Positions 50,008 to 58,510 of a DNA stretch of 64,000 bases are shown here, piece after piece. The position numbers were made by a program, and so were the translations under genes. Source of the stretch: Rhizobium aethiopicum (GTDB lineage Bacteria > Pseudomonadota > Alphaproteobacteria > Rhizobiales > Rhizobiaceae). The DNA is taken from positions 496,001-560,000 of the forward strand of contig NZ_FMAJ01000002.1 of assembly GCF_900094625.1 (NCBI RefSeq), in the 5' to 3' direction. The notes below the pieces were generated by a model. It saw only the letters and a program-made list of their open reading frames with translations. It ran no database searches and was not told the DNA's origin. The stretch's first letter is position 1, and each line of letters opens with the position of its first letter.

Positions 50008-50820
50008 ATGCCATTGTCCTGCTCCGACCTCTCGGTGATGTACAACAAGCGAAAGGCCCTCGAGAGCTTCAGCCTGTCGCTTGAAAAAGGCGAGATCCGG
50101 GCACTGATCGGCCCGAACGGCTCGGGCAAGAGCACCGCGCTGCATGCGCTGGCCGGCCTTATCCGCCCGGCGGAGGGCAGGGCGTCGCTCGACGGCGTTG
50201 CCGTCGCCTCCATCTCGCGCCGGATGCTGGCGAAGAAGCTTGCCTTCCTGCCGCAGCAGCCGAGCGCGCCCGACGAGATGACCGTCGCCCAGCTCGTGCG
50301 CCAGGGCCGCTATCCGCATGTCGGCCTGTTCCGCTCTTATGACAGCCGCGACGAGGAGGCGATCGAATGGGCGCTCGAAAGCACCGGCCTGTCTGATTTG
50401 GCCGACCGCAGCCTGCGCGAATTATCCGGCGGCGAACGTCAGAGGGCGTGGATCTCCGCCGCTCTCGCCCAGGAAGCGGAGATCCTGCTGCTCGACGAGC
50501 CGACCTCCTTCCTCGACATCGGCTATCAGGTCGAAGTACTCGATCTCGTGCATCGGCTGAGCCGCGAAAAGGGCGTGACGATCGTCATGGCGATCCACGA
50601 CATCAACCAGGCGATCGCCGTCAGCGACCGCATTTCGCTGCTCGAAAGGGGGCGGCTCAGATTCGACGGCGCGCCACGCGAGCTTGCCGAGAGCAATCTC
50701 ATCCAGGAAATCTTCCGTGTCAGGGGCCGCTTCGTCCAGGTCGATCCGAACAACTCGCCGCATTTTGATATAGAGCTGGTGCGGCTTCAGCCGGCGGTGT
50801 CTAAGGCTTCACCAGCCTGA
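50008..50820 (+). CDS. Siderophore ABC transporter ATPase (FecE/FepC family)
   Basis: 270 residues. Walker A IGPNGSGKST near residue 36, FLPQQPSAPDEMTVAQLVRQ (Q-loop and the GRYPH motif of FecE relatives), signature LSGGERQRAWISAAL, Walker B ILLLDEPTSFLD, switch His in IHDINQAI. Start is the ATG seven bases after the permease stop, RBS GAGG. Its 3' end overlaps the convergent methyltransferase gene by 20 bases. Confidence 0.92.
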   Translation: MPLSCSDLSVMYNKRKALESFSLSLEKGEIRALIGPNGSGKSTALHALAGLIRPAEGRASLDGVAVASISRRMLAKKLAFLPQQPSAPDEMTVAQLVRQGRYPHVGLFRSYDSRDEEAIEWALESTGLSDLADRSLRELSGGERQRAWISAALAQEAEILLLDEPTSFLDIGYQVEVLDLVHRLSREKGVTIVMAIHDINQAIAVSDRISLLERGRLRFDGAPRELAESNLIQEIFRVRGRFVQVDPNNSPHFDIELVRLQPAVSKASPA

Positions 50821-51484
50821 AGACGATCTTCGTTTGGGTGTAGTAGTCCAGCGCATCGGCGAAATCAGGCGTCCAGCCGTCCGCGACGAAGGGGATGAAG
50901 CCGTCATATTCGAGCTTGCGGGCGGAAACATCGAAGCCCGCCTTTTCGAAGGCGCGGCCGTAATCGGTGATCGATCGATCCTGAACGATGGTGTTGGTGC
51001 GGTTGGCGACGAGCTCGCGCCATTTCGGCCAGAGCGGATTGTCCGTGTGGCAGCCGGTCACGGCATAATAGACGCCGCCTGACTTCAGTGCCTGGCGGAT
51101 ATCGGCGGCGTGCGCGTCGATATCGGGAACGAGGTAGATGACCTCATGGCTGACGGCGAGGTCGAATTCCTCGCTCCAGCCTTCCAGCCTGCCGCCGACT
51201 TGATGCTGGATCGGCAGATTGCCCTTCAGCGTCTCGGCCTTGGCAATGGAGGTTTCGGCGATATCGATACCCAACGCCTTCCGGAATGGGCGGATCGCAT
51301 AGAGATGCCGCAGCAGGCCGCCCTGATTGCAGCCGAAATCGAGCACGCTCTTATCGGAGAGGTCGCGCTCGAGCATGAGATCGATCAGGTGGCGCCAGAT
51401 CGGTGCATGCCCATCGGCCATCCTGTCTTCGGCATCGGGATCGATATACCAGGTACCGATATTTTTCTGCGCGTCCTCAGCCAA
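50801..51484 (-). CDS. SAM-dependent methyltransferase
   Basis: 227 residues of the class I methyltransferase fold: SVLDFGCNQGGLLRHLYAI with motif I near residue 48, KALGIDIAETSIAKAE (motif II), EEFDLAVSHEVIYLVPD, then GVYYAVTGCHTDNPLWPKW. A conserved-looking N-terminus (NIGTWYIDPDAEDRMADGHA) supports the TTG start at 51484, which has GAGGGG upstream. Convergent with the siderophore ATPase, 3' ends overlapping 20 bases. Substrate unknown; association with iron uptake is only positional. Confidence 0.83.
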   Translation of the reverse strand: MAEDAQKNIGTWYIDPDAEDRMADGHAPIWRHLIDLMLERDLSDKSVLDFGCNQGGLLRHLYAIRPFRKALGIDIAETSIAKAETLKGNLPIQHQVGGRLEGWSEEFDLAVSHEVIYLVPDIDAHAADIRQALKSGGVYYAVTGCHTDNPLWPKWRELVANRTNTIVQDRSITDYGRAFEKAGFDVSARKLEYDGFIPFVADGWTPDFADALDYYTQTKIVFRLVKP

Positions 51485-51590
51485 CCCTTTGCCCCTCGTT
51501 TCATGCGGTTTACCGCCACGGTCATAGGGCGCGTGATCATGCTTGGCTATAGGCGGAGCTGGTTTTCAAATGCCTTTCGAAGTCGAATAA

Positions 51591-51616
51591 TTTTTGCAAA
51601 GAAATCTTTGCAAAAA
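51591..51616. promoter_or_regulatory. Perfect palindromic operator upstream of the ArsR-type gene
   Basis: TTTTTGCAAAG (51591-51601), spacer AAAT, CTTTGCAAAAA (51606-51616): perfect 11-bp arms. A related half TTTGCAATTG follows at 51621. It ends 26 bases before the ArsR ATG and probably is the autoregulatory site. Confidence 0.75.
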
Positions 51617-51642
51617 TCTGTTTGCAATTGTAAAGTAGGATC

Positions 51643-52293
51643 ATGAAAGAGCGGAACTCCGATCCAGCCGCAGATGCCGCCATCACCCGCACCGTCAGCC
51701 GGGTCGTGCCCGAACCGACGGCGCTGAAGGCGCTGGCGCATCCGGTTCGGCTGCGCATGCTCGGCATGCTGAGGATCGACGGCCCCGCCACGGCGACGCA
51801 GCTCGCCGTCCGGCTGGGCCTGAACAGCGGCGCGACCAGCTATCATCTGCGCCAGCTCGCCCAATACGGATTCATCGAGGAGGCGCCGCATGCCTCGCGG
51901 CGCGACCGCTGGTGGCGCGCCAGCCACGAGCTGACCTCGGTGCCGCCAAGCGAAGCGGCGGGGGAGGCGCTCGATCTCGACATTGCCTTCAACCAGGCAG
52001 CGCTCTCGCTGCAGCTCGGCCAGATGCAACAGGCGCTCGAGGAATATGCCGAGCTGCCGGCCGAGTGGCGCAAGGCGACGGCTGCCGACGACATCATCAT
52101 CCCGATGACGGCTGATCAGGCCGAGGCTCTGACGAAACGGCTGAACGATGTCATCCTGGAAGCGATGCGGGCGGCCCCGCCACTGGGGGAGGCGACGTCT
52201 CAGGGTCCTGATATCGTCCCCTTCTATGTCATGCTGCACGCCTTCCCTTATCCGGGCCGCGTTCCGCACCGCAAGGAAAAGGGTGAGCCATGA
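51643..52293 (+). CDS. ArsR-family winged-helix regulator
   Basis: 216 residues. HTH core about residues 25-85: LKALAHPVRLRMLGMLRIDG, ATATQLAVRLGLNSGATSYH, LRQLAQYGFIEEAP. No obvious metal-binding cysteines, so a non-metal effector or padR-like role is likely. A long C-terminal helical region may sense the ligand. The ATG overlaps none, RBS AGTAGGATC; its stop overlaps the MFS start (ATGA). Binds probably to the palindrome at 51591. Confidence 0.88.
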   Translation: MKERNSDPAADAAITRTVSRVVPEPTALKALAHPVRLRMLGMLRIDGPATATQLAVRLGLNSGATSYHLRQLAQYGFIEEAPHASRRDRWWRASHELTSVPPSEAAGEALDLDIAFNQAALSLQLGQMQQALEEYAELPAEWRKATAADDIIIPMTADQAEALTKRLNDVILEAMRAAPPLGEATSQGPDIVPFYVMLHAFPYPGRVPHRKEKGEP

Positions 52294-53528
52294 GAACGGG
52301 CAAGCCATTTCTGGCGCTCGCCGTCGCTGAGACGCTTTCGCTTGCCGGCACCCGGCTCTCGACCGTCGCCATTCCTTGGATGGTGCTGACTGCCACCGGC
52401 AGCCCGGTGCTGACCGGCCTGACGGCGATGATGGAAATGCTGCCCTATGTATTGGCCAAGGCGCTCGGCGGCCCGCTCATCGACCGCGCCGGCGCCAAGC
52501 GCGTCGCCATCATCTGCGACACGGCTTCCGTTGTTGTGGTCGGGCTGGTGCCGTTTCTCGATTTTTTGGGCATGTTGACTGTGCCGGTGCTGCTGCCTCT
52601 TGTCTTTGCCATGGGCGTGTTGCGCGGACCTACCGACGCGGCCAAGCAGGCGATGGTTCCGGATATCGCCGCTCTCGCCGATGTGCCGCTCGAACGGGTG
52701 ACCGGCGTGTCCAGCGCCATCGAACGGCTGGCATCGACAGTGGGCGCGGCAGGCGCCGGCGCGCTGATCGGGCTGATCGGCCCGGGACAGGCCCTTATCG
52801 TCAACGCCGCCACCTTTGCCGCGGCCGCGCTGGTCGTCGCAACCGGCATACCCGGCATGCGGCCTACTTCCGAGCTACCCGCCGCCCTCGACGCCCCGCC
52901 GGACGAGGTGCCCTCCTATCTCGACGATCTGCGCGAGGGGTGGCGCTTTCTTCGGGGCGATGCCGTGCTCGTCAGCATCGTCGCCATGGTGGCGATCACC
53001 AATCTGCTCGATCAGGCCTATCACGCCGTGCTGCTGCCCGTCTGGACCCAGCACGCTGGTCACGGGCCTGAGCTGCTCGGCGCGATGTTTGCCGCCTGCT
53101 CCGGCGCCTCGATCGCGGGGGCGGCGATTGCCGCTGTTGTCGGCGAGCGCATGCCGCGCCTGATCGTCTATACGGTGGCTTTTTTGCTGACCGGATTTCC
53201 GCGTTTTCTGGTGCTCGCGCTGGATGCGCCGCTCGGCTCCGTCTTTGCGACGCTGGCCATCGCAGGCTTTGCCTCCGGTTTCCTCAACCCGATCCTGTCG
53301 GCGGTGATCTTCGAGCGCATCCCCAGGCCGCTGACCGGCCGCGTCACGGCGATGAACACCGCCCTCTGCTTTGCCCTCATCCCCTTCGGCGGCCTCGTCG
53401 GCGGCGCGCTGATCAGCACGACCGGGCTTGGCGCAGCGATGTTGCTCTGCGGCCTCGCTTATCTCACCGCGACCCTCTCTCCGCTGGCGCTCAAGAGCTT
53501 CCGCGGTTTTGACAAGGCGGTGGCGTGA
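52290..53528 (+). CDS. Major facilitator superfamily transporter
   Basis: 412-residue inner-membrane protein with about twelve segments, of the MFS_1/MFS_3 efflux type (ALAVAETLSLAGTRLSTVAI at the start, PLIDRAGAKRVAIICD as the loop 2-3 motif, GPTDAAKQAMVPDIA). Coupled to the ArsR regulator by a four-base overlap, the typical layout of a self-regulated drug or metabolite exporter. Substrate unknown. Confidence 0.9.
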   Translation: MRTGKPFLALAVAETLSLAGTRLSTVAIPWMVLTATGSPVLTGLTAMMEMLPYVLAKALGGPLIDRAGAKRVAIICDTASVVVVGLVPFLDFLGMLTVPVLLPLVFAMGVLRGPTDAAKQAMVPDIAALADVPLERVTGVSSAIERLASTVGAAGAGALIGLIGPGQALIVNAATFAAAALVVATGIPGMRPTSELPAALDAPPDEVPSYLDDLREGWRFLRGDAVLVSIVAMVAITNLLDQAYHAVLLPVWTQHAGHGPELLGAMFAACSGASIAGAAIAAVVGERMPRLIVYTVAFLLTGFPRFLVLALDAPLGSVFATLAIAGFASGFLNPILSAVIFERIPRPLTGRVTAMNTALCFALIPFGGLVGGALISTTGLGAAMLLCGLAYLTATLSPLALKSFRGFDKAVA

Positions 53529-53547
53529 GCCTCGCGCACGCTTATTC

Positions 53548-54456
53548 CTAGCCTTGACGTCCGACTGCCTCGATCATCAGATCGATAAAGCAGCGCAGGC
53601 GCGGCTCCAGCAGGCCTTTATCGGAATAGAGCGCCACGATCTTCGTGTCGTCGGTTTCGAGGTCGGGCAGGACCTGCCGGAGACGACCGGCAGTCAAATC
53701 GGCGGCGATAAGGAAGTCCGGAAGGAGGGCGATGCCGAGGCCGGCCAGGGCGGCGTCGCGGACGGCGTCACTCCTGTCGAGCCTCAGGCGGCTGCGCCCC
53801 TGCGCCTTGATCCAGCCGCCGCCGTCGCCGCGAAAGCGCCAGCCCTGCCTTTGGCCACGGCTGGTGAAGAACAGGCAGTCATGGGCGGCGAGATCCCCGA
53901 TCTCGCGGGGCATGCCGCGGTCGCCGAGATAGGAAGGCGAGGCGCAGAGCCGCGTCTTGTCATTGGCGATCACGCGGGCGATCAACCGGGTTTCGGCGGC
54001 CGACGGCGCCGCGCCAATCGTGATCGCCAGATCGAAGCCGTCCTCGACGATGTCGGCCGGGCGATCGGTAAAGGTCACTTCGACTTGCACGTCGGGCCAG
54101 GTCCGGAGATATTTTTCGAGCAAGGGCAGTACGACGAGCCGCCCGAAGGCATCGGGAACGGTGAGCCTGAGGACGCCTCGCGGCGTGCCGCCTTGACCTG
54201 CAATGCTGGCTTCCGCCTCGTCGACCGATGCCAGGATCTGCAGCCCGTGCTCGTAGAATACTCGTCCTTCATCGGTCAGACTCAGCGTCCTCGTCGTACG
54301 GTTGAGCAGGCGCGCGCCGAGCCGCTCCTCCAGGCGGGTAACGGCCTTTCCCGCTGCCGAACGGGAAAGGCCCATGGCTTGGCCGCCGGCGATAAAGCTT
54401 CCGGCATCGACGACGGCCATGAAAATCAGGATATCGTTCAGGTTCGTGCGCGGCAT
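53548..54456 (-). CDS. LysR-family transcriptional regulator
   Basis: 302 residues. Winged helix NLNDILIFMAVVDAGSFIAG, SRSAAGKAVTRLEERLGARL; effector domain with GVLRLTVPDAFGRLVVLPLL and DFLIAADLTAGRLRQVLPDL. The start at 54456 gives the normal N-terminus; the frame opens 62 codons earlier into unrelated sequence. It lies tail-to-tail with the MFS gene and downstream of the luciferase-like gene on the same strand. Target unknown. Confidence 0.9.
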   Translation of the reverse strand: MPRTNLNDILIFMAVVDAGSFIAGGQAMGLSRSAAGKAVTRLEERLGARLLNRTTRTLSLTDEGRVFYEHGLQILASVDEAEASIAGQGGTPRGVLRLTVPDAFGRLVVLPLLEKYLRTWPDVQVEVTFTDRPADIVEDGFDLAITIGAAPSAAETRLIARVIANDKTRLCASPSYLGDRGMPREIGDLAAHDCLFFTSRGQRQGWRFRGDGGGWIKAQGRSRLRLDRSDAVRDAALAGLGIALLPDFLIAADLTAGRLRQVLPDLETDDTKIVALYSDKGLLEPRLRCFIDLMIEAVGRQG

Positions 54457-54653
54457 GAGGCAACTCGAGCGGTTCGGTACAGCCATAACTCGGTCAGCCA
54501 TGTGATGGTTCAAGACTTGGGCCGTCGACGATCGTTGAGGCGGCCGAGCAGGAGAGCCGCCATCCTTTTTCCAGCGCCTGTGACGAGCAGAGGTGATGAG
54601 GAGAGGGAGTGCCACGGCCGCCCCGCCCAATGTCCCGCTCATCGTTCAAGTCG

Positions 54654-55676
54654 TCAACGCCAGCCGAGCGCCGGAGCGACGTGGGTCAGGATCGCTTCGA
54701 TGACATGGGCGTTGTAGGCGACGCCGAGCTGGTTGGGCACGGTGAGCAGCAGCGTGTCGGCCTCGGCGATCGCCTCGTCTTCGGCAAGCTGCTTGATCAG
54801 CACGTCAGGCTCCGCGGCGTAACTGCGGCCGAAGATCGCCCGGGTCTTCTCGTCGATGAAACCGATCTTGTCGCCCTCGTCGTTGCCGTAGCCGAAATAG
54901 GCGCGATCCCGGTCGTCGACCAGCGCGAAGATGCTGCGGCTGACCGAGACGCGCGGTTGGCGCGTATGGCCGGCTGCCTTCCAGGCCTCACGATAGGCGC
55001 GGATCTGGTCGGCCTGCTGGACATGGAACGGTTCGCCGGTCTCGTCGTCCTTCAGCGTCGAACTCTGCAGGTTCATGCCGAGCTTGGCGGCCCAGACCGC
55101 GGTGGCGTTGGAACTTGCGCCCCACCAGATCCGCTCGCGGAGACCCTCGGAATGTGGCTCGAGGCGCAGCAGCCCCGGTGGGTTTGGAAACATCGGCCGC
55201 GGGTTCGGCTTGGCGAAACCTTCACCGCCCAGTACTTGGAGAAAGACTTCGGCGTGGCGCCTGGCCATATCGGCATCGCTCTGACCTTCCGGCGGGCCGT
55301 AGCCGAAATGGCGCCAGCCGTCGATCACCTGCTCGGGCGAGCCGCGGCTGATGCCGAGCTGCAGCCGGCCGCCGGTGATGAGGTCGGCAGCACCGGCATC
55401 CTCGGCCATATAAAACGGATTCTCATAGCGCATGTCGATTACAGCCGTGCCGATCTCGATCCGGCTGGTCCTGGCGCCGATGGCTGCCAGCAGCGGGAAG
55501 GGCGCGGCAAGCTGCCGGGCAAAATGATGCACGCGGAAATAGGCGCCGTCGGCGCCGAGTTCCTCGGCCGCAACGGCAAGGTCGATCGACTGCAGCAGCG
55601 CATCACCTGCCGAGCGCGTCTGCGATTGGGGCGAGGGCGTCCAATGCCCGAACGAGAGAAAACCGATCTTCTTCAT
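54654..55676 (-). CDS. LLM-class flavin-dependent oxidoreductase
   Basis: 340 residues of the bacterial luciferase-like TIM barrel: MKKIGFLSFGHWTP start, ELGADGAYFRVHHFARQLAA, IEIGTAVIDMRYENPFYMAE, and GRLQLGISRGSPEQVIDGW. These residues bind reduced FMN. It probably oxidises or degrades a small substrate; typical in rhizobial sulfur or xenobiotic pathways, though no such partners are adjacent. AAGGTG upstream supports the start. Divergent from an SDR gene 288 bases away. Confidence 0.88.
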   Translation of the reverse strand: MKKIGFLSFGHWTPSPQSQTRSAGDALLQSIDLAVAAEELGADGAYFRVHHFARQLAAPFPLLAAIGARTSRIEIGTAVIDMRYENPFYMAEDAGAADLITGGRLQLGISRGSPEQVIDGWRHFGYGPPEGQSDADMARRHAEVFLQVLGGEGFAKPNPRPMFPNPPGLLRLEPHSEGLRERIWWGASSNATAVWAAKLGMNLQSSTLKDDETGEPFHVQQADQIRAYREAWKAAGHTRQPRVSVSRSIFALVDDRDRAYFGYGNDEGDKIGFIDEKTRAIFGRSYAAEPDVLIKQLAEDEAIAEADTLLLTVPNQLGVAYNAHVIEAILTHVAPALGWR

Positions 55677-55964
55677 GTCGATGCCGCACCTTGATCCGTT
55701 GCGTTTGTAATCACGGGTCATGGCACAGTTTCGGGTGGCAAGACAATCGGAACCGGAGGGGTGCGGTGCTTGTGGCCGGAGATGGTCGCTTCAGCGGGTG
55801 CGAAGCAAACCGGGCACGCAGCGGAAAATGAGTCGCTTTTGGCCGCGCCACCGCCCCCGGATATTCCCGCGCTGCCGCCATTCGGGAACTCCGGTTTCGC
55901 AGAGGTGTTTGACAGCTGCGCTGCTGTGGAGCCCGGCGCTTTCCCAGGACAGAAAGGCGGAACA

Positions 55965-56972
55965 ATGTCTATCAACCTCGAAAATGCAGTGGTCGTCATC
56001 ACGGGAGCATCGAGCGGTATCGGCCAGGCTGCCGCCGAGGCCTTTGCGCGGCGCGGAAGCAGGCTGGTGCTGGCGGCTCGCAACGGCGAGGCTTTGGGAA
56101 AAGTCGCCGAGACGTGCAGAGGTCTCGGTGCGGAGGCGATTTCCGTCGTCACCGACGTCACCGAGCCCGCTGCAGTCAGGGTGCTTGCCGACAAGGCGAA
56201 GGCACTTGGCGACATCGACGTCTGGGTGAGCAATGTCGGCGTCGGCGCGGTCGGGCGGTTCGAGGAGACGCCGATCGAGGCGCATGAGCAGGTCATCCGC
56301 ACCAATCTGATCGGTCACATGAACGATGCTCATGCCGTGCTGCCCATCTTCCTGAAGCAGGGCAGGGGCGTGTTCATCAACATGATCTCGCTCGGCGGCT
56401 TTGCGGCGGCGCCGTTCGCGGCGGCCTATAGCGCCAGCAAGTTCGGCCTGCGCGGCTTTTCCGAGGCGCTGCGGGCGGAGGTCGCCGACAAGCCGCGCAT
56501 CCATATCTGCGACGTCTACCCTGCCTTTGTCGATACGCCGGGACTCAGGCACGGTGCCAATTATGTCGGCCGCCAGGTCTCCGCGCCGCCGCCGGTGCTC
56601 GATGCGCGCCGCGTCGCCGAGGCAATCGTCGGCGTCGCCAGGGCACCGCGCGCCACCACCACGGTCGGCGTGGTCACCACTGCAACACGGCTCGCCCATC
56701 TGCTGGCGCCCAATCTCGCCGCCAGGGCGCTCAGCCGCTTGATGGCCGCCTATTTCAAGCGGGCGCCGCGCGCCGTCGAAAGCGACGGCAATCTCTTTCG
56801 GCCCTCCACCGACGCGGCCCGGATCGACGGCGGGCTCCGATCGCCGCACCGATATTCGGCGCCGCTCCTTATCGGTCTGGTCGCGGTTGCTGTGCTGGTG
56901 CTTGGCGCTGCCGGGCAGAGGACATACCCGCGCCGGCGGCTGGCTTGGGGCAATCGGCACCGGCTTTGGTAG
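55965..56972 (+). CDS. SDR-family oxidoreductase with C-terminal membrane helix
   Basis: 335 residues. Cofactor motif TGASSGIG at 14-21, catalytic YSASKFGLRGF near 163, VYPAFVDTPGL. After the SDR core (about residue 245) there is an extension ending with a hydrophobic segment (APLLIGLVAVAVLVLGAAG) and a basic tail, so it is likely anchored to the inner membrane. NNAG is changed to SNVG, a small deviation in the structural motif. RBS AAAGGCGGAACA. Such tailed SDRs occur in rhizobia; substrate unknown. Confidence 0.88.
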   Translation: MSINLENAVVVITGASSGIGQAAAEAFARRGSRLVLAARNGEALGKVAETCRGLGAEAISVVTDVTEPAAVRVLADKAKALGDIDVWVSNVGVGAVGRFEETPIEAHEQVIRTNLIGHMNDAHAVLPIFLKQGRGVFINMISLGGFAAAPFAAAYSASKFGLRGFSEALRAEVADKPRIHICDVYPAFVDTPGLRHGANYVGRQVSAPPPVLDARRVAEAIVGVARAPRATTTVGVVTTATRLAHLLAPNLAARALSRLMAAYFKRAPRAVESDGNLFRPSTDAARIDGGLRSPHRYSAPLLIGLVAVAVLVLGAAGQRTYPRRRLAWGNRHRLW

Positions 56973-57013
56973 CGGATTGGATGGTCGGTGAGCCGTGCTG
57001 CACTCTTGTACGG

Positions 57014-57210
57014 CGTGCCGTTGAGCACCCCCTCTGGCCTGCCGGCCATCTCCCCACAGGTGGAGAGATTGGCTGCTCGCGATGGCTTCCCCAAACAATC
57101 AGCCGCATCAGTGCTGCGACACGATAGAGGGGGAGCGAAGGTCCAGCTTCTTGCCGATCTCCCTCCTCGTGGGGGAGATGGCCGGCAGGCCAGAGGGGGT
57201 GCCACACGGC
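57014..57210. repeat. Long inverted repeat, same family as 34548-34745
   Basis: Left arm 57014-57060 (CGTGCCGTTGAGCACCCCCT, CTGGCCTGCCGGCCATCTCC, CCACAGG) and right arm 57166-57210 (CTCGTGGGGGAGATGGCCGG, CAGGCCAGAGGGGGTGCCAC, ACGGC), about 105 bases apart, inverted. Sits between convergent genes and can form a cruciform or a long RNA stem. Confidence 0.7.
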
Positions 57211-57238
57211 ATAAAAGGACTTGGGAGGCGGCAAACTA

Positions 57239-57577
57239 TCATCTGCGGCCGAGCCTCTGCCTGGCGGCGAGCCGCAGCCACGGAGCCAGATGAAAGCCGG
57301 TCATCAGCAGGTACATCGGCAGCATTCCAGTCAGCGGGAAGGCATCTGATGTGGTGGTGCAGATCATGTCGGCGCTGCCGGTTGCAGCCGTCAGCAGCGC
57401 CATGACGGCGAATGTCGGGGCGGCCGCGAGAGACAGAAAATCAGCGGCGGCGAGAGCGGGTTTGGCCGGCTCGCCGGCGGGTCCGACAGCGGCGGCGGCA
57501 AGCGACAGCCAGTTGGCCGTGTCGAGGGAGGGGCTGGCGTCGTCAGCCCGTTTCGAGACGTGAGCGAAGAGCGCCAT
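57239..57577 (-). CDS. Small membrane protein downstream of the DUF899 gene
   Basis: 112 residues, two hydrophobic segments (FLSLAAAPTFAVMALLTAA, FPLTGMLPMYLLMTGFHLAP) after an Ala-rich N-terminus (MALFAHVSKRADDASPSLDT). RBS GGAGTGACAACA overlaps the end of the DUF899 gene, five bases away, so the two form one operon. No family recognised; C-terminus is basic (RLAARQRLGRR). Confidence 0.72.
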   Translation of the reverse strand: MALFAHVSKRADDASPSLDTANWLSLAAAAVGPAGEPAKPALAAADFLSLAAAPTFAVMALLTAATGSADMICTTTSDAFPLTGMLPMYLLMTGFHLAPWLRLAARQRLGRR

Positions 57578-57582
57578 TGTTG

Positions 57583-58395
57583 TCACTCCTTGCCGTAGCG
57601 GTCGTGATGGCGCCACCAGACGCCGGTTTCGTTGCGGCCCTTCGGGGCGCGGTCGAGCCATTGATACATGCCCCAGAGCCCGTCGAGCCCGCGCGCATAG
57701 CTGGAATAGCTGTGGTAGACGGCGCCGTCGATGAGTTCGAAGGCACTGACGCCGGGGCGGTCGCGGGTGTAGGTGGGGACGTCGGTGCCGGTCATCGAAG
57801 CGATCTGGACGATGGGTTCGGCGCTGCCGCGCGGCTGCCATTCCGGCACTGTCTTGCCGACAAGAGGTTGAGGGACGGGCGCTTCGGGGGCGGGCGGCTC
57901 GCGGCGATAGTTGTACTCGATCTCGCCGAGACGCTGCTGCTCGGGGCTGAACCAGACACTGAAATCGCCGTTGAAATCGCTGCCGGCGGAGGAGGCCCAC
58001 GGAAAGCTCCAGTCCATGCGCCGCTTGAATGACTCCAGTTTTTCGAGCGGAGCGCGCGAGACCGCCCAGAAGGCGACGTCGTGGTTTTCCAGATGGATGA
58101 AGAAGCCGTTGAAACCGTCGGCGATCGAGGAGCAAGAGGGGCATCCGGCGCTGTAATCCGGCCCGAACATGAAGTGATAGACCAGAAGCTGCGAACGCCC
58201 GCCGAAAAGATCCTTCAGCGAGGCGTTGCCGCCTGCCGTATCGAAGCGGTAGTTCTTGTCGATCCTGACGCGCGGCAACTGCTGGCGTTTGGCCGCCAGT
58301 GCATCGCTTCGCCGCGTCAGTTCCTTTTCCTCCTCGAGCAGATCGAGTCTCGCCGCCAGCCATTCGTCGCGTGTTGCGTTCAGCAGTGCCGTCAT
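57583..58395 (-). CDS. DUF899 (thioredoxin-like fold) family protein
   Basis: 270 residues. Thioredoxin-like central part: SQLLVYHFMFGPDYSAGCPS with the two cysteines (CPSC) near residue 85, FAVSRAPLEKLESFKRRMDW-like region (FWAVSRAPLEKLESF), and SSAGSDFNGDFSVWFSPEQQ. The C-terminal part (VYHSYSSYARGLDGLWGMYQ, WLDRAPKGRNETG) is the family signature. The family is of unknown function. RBS AAAGGAGAAGACCC. First gene of an operon with the small membrane protein, divergent from an HTH regulator. Confidence 0.9.
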   Translation of the reverse strand: MTALLNATRDEWLAARLDLLEEEKELTRRSDALAAKRQQLPRVRIDKNYRFDTAGGNASLKDLFGGRSQLLVYHFMFGPDYSAGCPSCSSIADGFNGFFIHLENHDVAFWAVSRAPLEKLESFKRRMDWSFPWASSAGSDFNGDFSVWFSPEQQRLGEIEYNYRREPPAPEAPVPQPLVGKTVPEWQPRGSAEPIVQIASMTGTDVPTYTRDRPGVSAFELIDGAVYHSYSSYARGLDGLWGMYQWLDRAPKGRNETGVWWRHHDRYGKE

Positions 58396-58510
58396 GGGTC
58401 TTCTCCTTTGCCTGTCTCTCGTCGTAGCATCCGGCGCGGTTGCCTGCCGGTGAACGAAGATTACGGCCGGACCGGCAAATGCGGGGAGTGACAAGTGTGA
58501 CGGGATTTGA

